This document shows positions 51,770 through 61,279 of a DNA stretch of 64,000 bases, piece after piece. The stretch is from Callipepla californica brunnescens. Taxonomy: Eukaryota; Chordata; Aves; Galliformes; Odontophoridae. Positions within the stretch are counted from its first letter, which is position 1, and every line of letters begins with the position of its first letter. The position numbers and the translations under genes are program-made. The notes under the pieces were generated by a model. The model was not told where the DNA came from, ran no database searches, and saw only the letters and a program-made list of their open reading frames with translations. The stretch lies in assembly GCA_023055505.1 (NCBI GenBank), contig JALIRH010000023.1, positions 4,408,423 through 4,472,422 of the forward strand, in the 5' to 3' direction.

Positions 51770-51848
51770 ATTTCTGAAGCAAAAGATATACTAACTGAAA
51801 AATGAGAGAAAAAGAGGTAGAAGCAGATTAAAGATTTAAAAGATTTTA
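51770..51848 (+). repeat. Diverged direct repeat, copy 2 (about 80 bp)
   Basis: This is the partner of 50756-50838, in the same orientation with starts 1014 bases apart. It has a three-base gap relative to copy 1 and scattered substitutions, and its 3' half is best conserved. The origin is unknown; it could be an old interspersed element or a local copy. Confidence 0.75.
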
Positions 51849-54800
51849 TAAAGATCTTCACTGACAAAGTTTTACAAAATGTTCAGCATGGATTTCAGCT
51901 GAGCAGGGTGGGGTAGTGTTGTCCACTTTTTCCTTTAAAAAGGAGTCTGTTTGTATCTACAATGTGAACAGCACTTTTCTGATCAAAAACATAACTAAGA
52001 TCTGTCTCTGCTCCAGCCAAGTCCCAGTTGACAGGCATAGAATACGAGTTTGAAAAAGGGTCGTTAGAATGCTGTAAGCTCCAGGATACTAAGATTTTTC
52101 TCAGCTTTTGGATCATAAATAAGGTATGTGATTTCCATCTATGATATAATTTAACTTTTGGCAGAACATATTGCTTTGTTCACACAAAATGAGAGATGAG
52201 CTACTGGGGGACCAGTTTTACATTTAAAGTTCACCCTACTAATTTTTCTTTTTAGATTTCTGCAAAAGCATCTCTTTATGGTGCTCACCAGTTTAAAATA
52301 AAATCATCTTTGCCGCTTCAGAACTTGGCAAAACACTGTGCCCAGATTTCTTCTAGATAGTGAGGCCAAGCTGATCTCTCTTTATGTTCTGTAATGATAT
52401 TCTTTCTTGTTCTGTGTTGGACAAGCAGATTTTGGATGCGGTCCATCTAGAATGTTAGGTGCAATGTAGAAACCTCACTGTAGCAAAGAGCTGCTCTAAT
52501 TGCCAAGTGCTAATAGACAAATTGCAGCTTTGCTTCTGTCAACATTATCTCTTTGGGGTTTAACAGATAGGGGTCACCATCCTTGAGACAAAGGCAGATG
52601 AGCTTTTCCCTTTTACTGGAAATGCTGCTGTATAAGCGGCATGTATGTAAAAATAAACAAGCAAACCCTTTGCCAGAATCCCAGAGATGTGCTGTTTATA
52701 TCTTTGTGATTCATTTGTTCAAGGGGACAATAACCAAATATGAGTGATGGCTTCAGATGAACTCTGAAGGACACAAGAAACCAGAATGTTGTTTGATGCT
52801 TTGAAAGTGAGCATTTTGGCTTAGATTTTGTGACCTGAAAAGAAGTGCTGGCAAGGAAAGATGAAAACCTGTTTGATTGGCCTGTGGTCTTTTTGATCTG
52901 TGAACACAATTTAGCATACCATCTGGGGAAAATGTCTTCTACTGGCACACAGAGGAAGTAGACAAACCAAGAACAGTGTCCAAATGTACTTTAATGTCTG
53001 TTGCTCTTGAATCTGTTCAGTCTCATTTTGATTAAGAGACTTGAATTGTACATCTGCAAGGTAAAATGCACAGCTATCCCAGCCACAGGGTACTAGATTA
53101 AAAGGATATCTTTCATCTTATCTCTCTTATAATCAATTACCAGGGCTTTAAAGATGACTGCTTTTCTAGCCCCCCACCCCCAACAACTAAAATAACTGAA
53201 ATTTGTTTATGGTATGTAAGAACCTGTTTGTTTGTTTGTTTTAAAGGCTAAAAAAGTATTGGGGTTTGCTACTGTTAATATTACTTGTTGTTGTTAATGG
53301 TTATCGATAATGCGTACATGGCTGTCTAGATTGCACAGGAATAGTATTCTAATTTTCCATCACAATACATATTACTTAACCAGATATACTGAGCTACATG
53401 GGCTCCATTGCTAGGCTGTACCATACTGTCATTTTTTTATGTGAACTTCAGTTTCTTTTGTTCAGGTTTTTTGTTTATTTGTTTGATTAAAAAAAAGTCC
53501 ATAGCTTCTTCTGTTCAGAAAGTATCTACTAATTTATTACGGAGAGTCTAGCTATTAGAACTGAGATCAAAATACATCCAAGGCCTTCTTAGCTGTCCCA
53601 CTAATGTCTAGAACCTCGTGCTCCCTCGACTGCAGTCAAATACCGGATCTTTTCTTTGTAGAAAGTTTTGTAGAGAGTTTAGACTCTTTTTCTTCAGTTT
53701 CTTCATTCTCTGCTGTGTATACCTGGGAAGCATTAAATAAACAGTGATGAGAGAAAATCAGAGAGTGGAGTAGAAATGCAACATGTTTCTAACTAAAGAG
53801 AAAACTGAGCTGGATGAGCAGTGGCTGAAGGAAGTATGAAGGGCAATAGCGGAAGAGCTTAAAGTACATTAAAACAGAACTGGAACCAAAAGTGGGACAG
53901 AAAACAGGCAGCACATAGGAGCATGTCAAACTAATCTGTTTTTTTATCATCATGAGAGGAGACTCCAGAATTGGTGTAAAATAGTAAAAAAAAAACAAAA
54001 AAAAACCTGGGGAAAAGCTCCTGTCTTTTGAAAGAATGCACTTTATAGCAAGTGTTTTCACATCCTTCACCCATGCAACACATTCTAGTATTTGACCATT
54101 TCCCTAATTATTTTACAAACAAAACTTTAGATTTTACTCCTTCCAAAGGGAAGTCTATAAAATGATTTCTTTTTTCCTTTTTTTCTCTTTGGGCAGTCAA
54201 ACTAAACATTGTACCATGATCTAATGCTCTTAGCTCACTTCCTTGAAAAATATTTTGAAGTATGATTGCAGGATTGTTTTAGTTTGTGTGTCTGAATGGC
54301 ACAGTTATTATGTGGAAACCACTGTAAACTTATCTTTACTGGTTTATATGTTTGAAAATGAAAAAGGATCATGTGTAGAATGACTTACCAAAAGCAGCAG
54401 GAGTGAGAGAGGGGACTAGTTAAGAAAACAGTGTCATGGTAATAGTTGCTCTGTTTCTCTACATCTTGGATCGAGCCAAAACGTTGATCACTTTTAAGTC
54501 TGTTCTGCGTAGCGCGCTCTGTAAGCTTATGTCTGAAGATGTTCCTTTAATGACTGAAGTCCAGTTTTCCCTGAATGCTTCAATTTACTGCCAGTCTTCA
54601 GGGATAAGTCAATTTTTACAGTACAGCTATGAGGTGTTGAAGGCATGTGCTGGACGGGGTGGTAGACTCTGGGGAATATTTCCTGCAAGGGATGGTTTCT
54701 ATGGTGATGCCAGTAAAGCAAGAAATGAGGTAATACTTAGTGACAGTTGGAGAGAGAAGTGAACAACTCTTGCAGTTCACTTTTTGGATACCTTAAGCTC

Positions 54801-55829
54801 TGAAGAATATGTTTTGATGTTTTTTTTTCATGTTTAATCTCATCAATCTGTTAAGAATTTCTGTCTATGAGAGTTATTTTTTCTATGGTATATTTTCACC
54901 TTATGGCCCACTTTGATTAATCATCCATGTCTTCCCTGGATAAGAAGCAATGAAAGACTCTAGTTTCCATCTTTGCCGTATTTCAGGGATTAATGGGAAA
55001 TAGTGTCATGCTTTGTCAGGGGACGATTTTTCATATTAACGTTTGCAAAGCAGAGACAGTGCCCTATGCTGTAGCTCTTTACCATATTAAACAGGAATGT
55101 CCTTCAAAGTTTTAGTCAATGATAGGTATAAATCAAAGTAAGAAAAACCTTATATACTGAATTTAACATTGCTGCATTTTTTAGTATGTAAGTAGGCTTA
55201 AATTTTTCCCAGTCTTAAGCCCATCAAGACCAAACTCAAACAGTCATTCACAGCTACAATTGAATCTAGCCAATCTTTTCATTTAAAGTAATAAAGGTCC
55301 AAGCTCTCCCCACTTCTTTTGTCAATGTATCTTCTAAAGACAAGCATTAAACTTAGGTTTGGTTTCGTCCTTCTTTTCTTTATTCTTTTTTTTTTTTTAA
55401 TTATTATTTTTTCTTTTTCAGAGTGTCAGGCTCAAAGGCTTCTTTTTAATAGGCCTGGAATTTAGTAGACAATTGTGAAGGAGACTTGAAGTTTGGAACA
55501 AAATTGTCCTTTATAGCTTTTCCATGGAGGAAAAAAATCTTCTTATGAGAATAAAGACTTTAGCCTAATCTCTTGCCATCTGGAAAATGTAGAAGCCAGA
55601 GGTTGTTGGCGCTAGGTCACATCCCTTATGTAAACTGTCAAATTCTTTTCATATTAATGGCATATCAGGTTAAACCCATGAGGTTTGTTGCTTGCCAGAG
55701 CTAATGTATTGATTTTATTTTTTTTTATTTTGATTCTGGCCTATTAGTAGTTGATAGTGTTGACTGATTTTTGATAAATGTTGGTCATCCTGTTTTAGTA
55801 CAGAACTTTCTAGTCTTTCCAGTTCTTCA
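51849..55829. other. Non-coding, AT-rich
   Basis: Unique sequence with short A-rich and T-rich runs (about 53987-54005 and 55387-55398). No mobile element or convincing frame. Confidence 0.6.
53226..53242 (+). repeat. Short (TTTG)n tract
   Basis: Four TTTG units in AT-rich unique sequence. Confidence 0.8.
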
Positions 55830-56110
55830 GTTCTCTAATAGGCGATGATGTGTTTTAGAGACCTTTATGTGAAATCCCCATGAAGGGGAGAATTTTCTCA
55901 AGTGACTTTTGCAGCTAATTAGCTTGAAATGAAGCTGGAGACAACTGTTAAGTGCAGTGAGATGGCCTGACACATGCCACCATATATAATTCTAGCGCAT
56001 CAAATTTTTGGTTGAGTGCCAGCATCCAGTATGGTAATTATCTGTGCATGACTCGCCTCAGCCTCAAGCAAAGTCAGTCAAATTAAGGTGTATTTTTCCC
56101 CTTCCCTGGA
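55830..56110. promoter_or_regulatory. Candidate conserved non-coding element
   Basis: It contains a perfect 12-bp palindrome AGCTAATTAGCT (55913-55924) with a homeodomain core and a TCCCC/GGGGA dyad at 55875-55889. The block is repeat-free and bounded by a TTTG array on its right. Confidence 0.33.
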
Positions 56111-56139
56111 GAATTTAGTGTGGTGTTTGCTGTTTTATT

Positions 56140-56169
56140 TTGTTTGTTTGTTTGTTTGTTTTTGTTTTA
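56140..56169 (+). repeat. (TTTG)n microsatellite
   Basis: About six TTTG units with a T run at the end, lying directly after a regulatory-looking block (55830-56110). Confidence 0.92.
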
Positions 56170-56869
56170 GGAGGCAAGTCTGCCATCTCAAGGCACTCCC
56201 TTCCTTTGTGCTCATGACACGCATGTAACAGTGACAGCTTGCCTTTGCTGATTACCAGGGAAAAACAAAGAGTGTGGGATGGGGCAGGAACAAAGAAAGA
56301 ATGTTTATAATTATTATTATTTTTTTTTTTAGTCTGGGAAGGTAACTCTCTCAGGAAATTGGCCCTTAAGCTCTTAGCTATATTGACAGCTTTATTCAAA
56401 GAGGGAACATTTGCCAACAGCTGCTGCTACCAAAGCTGATACGTATTGATTTCTTTTTTTGTCTTTTCTGAAATTTTTCATGGCTTTCCTCCCATCCTCA
56501 AATGAAAGAGAAACCATGAACTCTGTTTTAGACCTTTTGATAGGCTAAAACACTGCTCCAGTGAAACCCTTGAAGGCTTGTTATTGCAGAAAACAGACTT
56601 TAATGTTGCATGCCGAGAATAATGGCCAGTAGAAGGAAACCATAATGTTTTATTGCCAGACACTCCATACCCAGAACGTTTTGCCAGAAGCTAAGACATG
56701 TATGGGAGAGAACAGCATCCTTGCTTTTGTATTTCTGTTCTCCTTTTCTCCCTTCCCGTATATTTAGCTTCCTATCTCAACTAGTGCACAAGCCCAGAGA
56801 AATGAAAGGCTGATACGGCTGCTGTTCTGCTTTAGTCATCATGTCTCTGCTCAGTTACTGATCCCCCTG

Positions 56870-57130
56870 CTCTCTGGTGTGCTTGGAGGAGAGGGACAGG
56901 AGAAGGCGTGAGGTGCAGGTCCCCCAGGGCAACTGCTCACGTGAGGAATCCATGCCCTGGGACACCCGCTGGAAGGAAGCCCCGCGTGAGTCGCCCAGTA
57001 CTCGCTTCCAGCAGCGATGCTGCTGTCGGAGCAGGCAGAGTGGAACATATTGGCAGATTTTCTTAAGTAAGCGTTTCCAATTGATGATGGTGGGAATGTG
57101 CGTGCGGACAAGCTCTCTGCCTGTGTTACA
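56870..57130. promoter_or_regulatory. GC-richer stretch with a palindromic E-box
   Basis: CTCACGTGAG (56936-56945) is a perfect 10-bp palindrome around CACGTG. Several CpGs surround it. Frames of 98 (+) and 86 (-) residues overlap here and are unsupported. Confidence 0.3.
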
Positions 57131-57659
57131 CAGGATTTTCTGTCAAAACCCTGAGGTACTACAGGGGCATTGATAAAAGGGGACCCATTCCAGTGGTGCA
57201 GAAAACTGATGCTACAAAATATCTTTGTACTTCTGTCAAACCCCAGTTAAAAAAAAACAATGTGAAAAGGGAGTGTTGAATTAAGTGTGAACGTGGGATG
57301 GAGAATAGGAATGGGATGGATGAGGGGGAGCAAGAAATGCAGGACTCTTAGATTCAGCTATCCTACAAGCTCTGTTTATGTTACTGTAACTTCAAGCAGT
57401 GTGCCCTAGTGTTGATAGCAGGATGTAAAATTATTTTGTGACTGTGCCTCCTAAATACTTGTTTATAAAACTTGAGCATTCACTTCCCAGTTCTCTGTGA
57501 AGGAATGTATGCTTTTCAGTACACTGGGACAGAGCCCTGAGGCTCACTGATGGACTGATGGCTGCTTGTGTTGTGTTGGCTTTGGGAGGGGACTGGGGCT
57601 GGGCAAGTAATGTGGCACATGTGCTGTCACTGAACCAAGCTGTTTTCTTTACTTTCATG

Positions 57660-57900
57660 CCTTGGTAAGATCCTGCAGTGGCACAGTTGGCCAGGGCACA
57701 GCCGATCAGGTTAATGATCCATCTGGCAAGGGCACGTGCCCATGTTGAGGAAGACAGCAGGAGGTGCCCTGGGCGATTAAAGACAGATGTGGGAAGGATA
57801 CCGGATCAGCGGAGAGGGGAGGAGTTCACATAATCAATTTAAATTTCACTCATTTTACTGGATTAGTAAACACTGAAGCATTTGGAGTTCCTTCCCTACT
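57660..57900. promoter_or_regulatory. Candidate enhancer with palindromic E-box and HNF1-like half-site
   Basis: GGGCACGTGCCC (57730-57741) is a perfect 12-bp palindrome centred on CACGTG. GGTTAATGATCC (57709-57720) resembles an HNF1 half-site. An AT-rich ATCAATTTAAATTT follows. The block is repeat-free. Confidence 0.33.
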
Positions 57901-58549
57901 TTCTCTCGCTCACTCATCACTCCAAAGGAAAAGATAGAGTGATAACATTTTGCTTTTGACAGAAGCCGGGGAATTGTGCATTCTTTATAATATTTAGTAC
58001 TCTGTGTCTCTTCAAAATGCATTTCTGTAGGCAAGTTCTCTATTGCGGTGCTTTCACAGAGATTTTACTGAGCTGTGGGGAAATTGCTGTGTATGAATAA
58101 TAAACATCATCTTTAGAGAACAACCGTTACTTTTCAGACAGTAATATTCCCAAGTTGCGGTATGTAGTTGCTAAAATATGTCAAGTCTCTCATCTCTCTG
58201 GAGTAAGGAGAACTTGTTTCTCTGCTGTGTATTCCTCCACATACAAGGGTGTATTTGCGCTCCCTTGTCAGTATGGGAACCACTTGCTGCCCTTGGACTT
58301 GAAACGTGCTAGAAATTCTAGCAGTTGAACATCCTGCTGAATTTTTTCTTGTAGCCTTGAGGAGAACGTGGTTTATTAGTTCTGGTTCCATTTTATGCAG
58401 AAAATGAAATGCTGACATAGATTTGTTTGCTGTTACATTTTAATTGACAGATGTAGGTTTCTTTCACTGCAGTTCATAAGGTGAGCAGCACAACTTAGCA
58501 TCATTCCCCCAAAAGATAACACTACAAGAAAAAAATATTTACTAGTTTT

Positions 58550-58890
58550 AGATTCGTTGTGCTGAACTCAGACAGCAAGCCATCTGCACAGCGAAAAGTT
58601 CACTGGCTGTACGCTTTGAGCTTGTAACCACAATGTGTTGCTTTATCACTGAGAGCCTTGGCTTGAATGACCAACTCAGTGGGTTCCCATGCACTATGCC
58701 CCATGTCAGATTATGCGCATCCCTGATGCTGGAGCGTTTCCCATTCTGACTGAGACAAACCAGAAGAACAGAAGCCACGCAGCAGGTTGTACAGCTTTTG
58801 ATGAAGCTTTGTGCACAGACCACTTTCCCTTTAACTGGGAATGATCCCCAATAACAGCTGCTACCAGTTCTACTATTAGTCACTTGGTTT
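58550..58890. promoter_or_regulatory. Possible conserved non-coding element
   Basis: A balanced-composition, repeat-free stretch that differs from the T-run-rich flanks. A 111-residue minus-strand frame covers it but looks like nothing known. No strong motif group was seen. Confidence 0.22.
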
Positions 58891-59030
58891 CACTTGCAGA
58901 CAAATATAATCCAAAAAGGTAATGTTAACAAAATGTACACACTGGTGGAGCAGTTGAAATTACATGCTGCAGATTATGAGCTACTCTTGCAGTATTTTTT
59001 GTTAGTTTGTTTGCTTGTGTGACCTTTTTC

Positions 59031-59046
59031 TTTTTTTTTTTTTTTT
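59031..59046 (+). repeat. Poly(T) tract, 16 bases
   Basis: A 16-base T run just upstream of the motif-dense stretch at 59150-59640. Confidence 0.9.
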
Positions 59047-59149
59047 GGTGAATGTTGTTGTTGCAAGTTTTGTTTTCGCTGATTTTAATTGTTACCCTTT
59101 GGAAACAAACTTGTGAATGGTAGTAAGTCTGGATAGGGTTCACACCTAT

Positions 59150-59640
59150 TGCTCCCTAATGTGCTCGCAATTAATGAAAATGTGTACACTCTATGTAAAG
59201 TCACCTGTTGAAATTCCTTATTACATGAGGTTTTATTGTTCACAAATTAATGTCGTGAATCCATTTGGACACCAACCAGGAACTTGTAATTGCTCACACA
59301 TAAGTAAAAGCTTTCCCTGTGCTTTAATTAGTCGATGCAAGGGATTAAGATGATTGTGTGAAAGGCAGTGCAGACTCTGTCTTAATAAATCAGGCAGTGT
59401 GGGTGCCAAATCATCCCTCAATCCTATTTGGGTAGAGTGCTTTGATAAAGGCACCAACCAGACCGCTAAGACTTCCTGTGGCAGCAGCAGTGAAGATCAT
59501 TTGGATTTGCTGATACTGTTGATGTGCAATGTGGGATATTAATCAGGACTAATTATATGCATTGGCTATGAAACAAATTCAAGGCCAGTGCAGGGCATGC
59601 TTCTGTATGTAATTACTGACTTTAAGGTACTGGGTTAATT
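59150..59640. promoter_or_regulatory. Candidate developmental enhancer (homeodomain, TCF, bicoid-type motifs)
   Basis: It contains TTAATTA (59324-59330), GGATTA (59342-59347), a TCF/LEF-type CTTTGAT (59440-59446) and TAATTA directly followed by TATGCAT (59550-59562), a homeodomain/POU-like pair. GGTGCC (59402-59407) and GGCACC (59450-59455) bracket the TCF site as a dyad. It has no simple repeats. Confidence 0.38.
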
Positions 59641-59787
59641 GATAGAAATTAATAGGACCTTCCATTTACTGACACTATGTTCCAAAATATCAGCTCACCA
59701 TGCTGGCTGCCTCTTTGCAGTTTGGTCCAGTTAGTTTTAAACATGTGGCAGAATGTGGTTAAGTGGACATCCATTACACTTTTCCTA

Positions 59788-59801
59788 TTTTTTTTTTTTT
59801 T
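59788..59801 (+). repeat. Poly(T) tract, 14 bases
   Basis: A 14-base T run separating the two motif-dense stretches 59150-59640 and 59850-60560. Confidence 0.88.
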
Positions 59802-59849
59802 GCTTTCTTGTTCCAAACTTTTTAATTTTCTCTAAAACCCTACAGGAGG

Positions 59850-60560
59850 GGCAGCAAACAATGAAATACTTCAAACAATGACAGGCAGCATGCTCACACA
59901 CTGCTCTGCGGAATGTCATTAGCTTCTGTTAGGCATTCAGAAGAATTGCAAAAACCTGTTTGTGAATAAAACCGGGCTGCTTTTCTGATGGAGATTAGGA
60001 AGCGTGCATGTTTACTGTATGCATCTGATAACACACTTTTATGTGTTTTGTTAGGCCAGCAAATGTGTACAGATAAAAGATAAAATTTCCCTCTACTGAA
60101 CCCTCATGTCTATTTATAAACTTGAGTCACTGTGTCTTTCTCGATGTAAGGTACAAGTGAGCTTATTCGGGAGGGCTGAAAGGTGATCATCAGCGTTTGC
60201 CTGTACAGAACAGGAGCTGGAATAAAGAAAGTTTGAGTATTCTCTAAGCGAGATGATTGCAGAGGCTTTTGAGTTTTTACTTAGTCCGTCAAAGATAAGC
60301 TAAGATTGATTACAGAACTGGATAGGATTGTCATTCAGGGCTTTAGCCAGAATAATGTACCAAGCAAAGAGAATTCAATAAATATTCCTGCTGCTATTAG
60401 CTTTGCACTTCTGCAACTGTAATTGTACGTGGAAGAGGGAGGTCTGAGTATCTGAGTTAAAGAAGATAATTCTTTTAGGATTTCATCACCCTCCCCGCTT
60501 CCTTAGTGCCTATTGATTGCTGGATGAGCCAAGGAAATGCAGGAATCCATTTCTGCTTAT
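59850..60560. promoter_or_regulatory. Candidate enhancer (SOX, GATA, MEF2, TCF motifs)
   Basis: Two AAACAATG SOX-type sites lie 17 bases apart (59856-59863, 59873-59880). Two AGATAA GATA sites (60071-60076, 60079-60084) and a perfect MEF2 consensus CTATTTATAA (60110-60119) follow. AGATAAG (60293-60299) overlaps a TCF-type TCAAAG (60289-60294). The region is repeat-free over about 700 bases. Confidence 0.38.
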
Positions 60561-60879
60561 TTAGTGTGTTTTGTTGTGATCTACGCTGCTATGGAAAAAA
60601 ATGTTTTTCTGTCTCTGTATAGTCTGTTTTAATAATAATTGGTGTGAACAGTAATAGCTCCATCTTTTCACTGAAATACTCTGTTGCAGTTTAAGCCATC
60701 CACAGCAAGCAGCAAGCTTGGTACTGTCAAAGCCTTTTTCTCTTTAAGTCTGAACTTCTTTGGCATAAATTGCTTGTAGATGGGGTGTGAGCCAGTCCAT
60801 TCTCATTGTCTGTGCAGAACTAGACACGTGAATGCCACAAATTAATCACATCTAGTGTGAGAATGGAAAGCTCTCACCC

Positions 60880-61215
60880 ACTAACACGTCTGTGAAAGCA
60901 GCTTTGAGTCTGAGGGAAAGAACCTCTCAAACAAACATGAAAAATGTTGGGCTTTTGAAGGCCAGGGAATTGTGCAGCCTGACCGGACCTGCCTGCTACC
61001 ATGTGGGGGGAGTGAGGAATGGGAAGACGACCAGCCTGGGAGGTTTTCTGCTAAATGATCTGCTTTCACTGACTGATGCTGGGGTCGTAAATGAGCTGCT
61101 GGCTGTGGCTGGTTTGGCGCACAGAGTGCAGTGCCAGCTGTCTGCCGAGCTGGGGAACAATAGCAGAACCCTTCTGCGTGTGAGAAAGGGACGTTCAGGC
61201 ATAATGTTTTATTAG
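60880..61215. other. GC-richer stretch with open frames on both strands
   Basis: Frames of 107 residues (+, 60892-61215) and 132 residues (-, 60881-61279) overlap. Neither shows a domain, signal peptide or repeat that I recognise. Composition explains the absence of stops. It continues the regulatory-looking region to its left. Confidence 0.35.
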
Positions 61216-61279
61216 ACTTCGAGCTAACCTTTCCTTTTGCAAACCTTAGGATTCTTAGATAGGAATTATACTGTGTCAT

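Noticed and set aside
60881..61279. 132-residue minus-strand frame
   Set aside because: It overlaps a 107-residue plus-strand frame in GC-richer DNA. No recognisable protein features.
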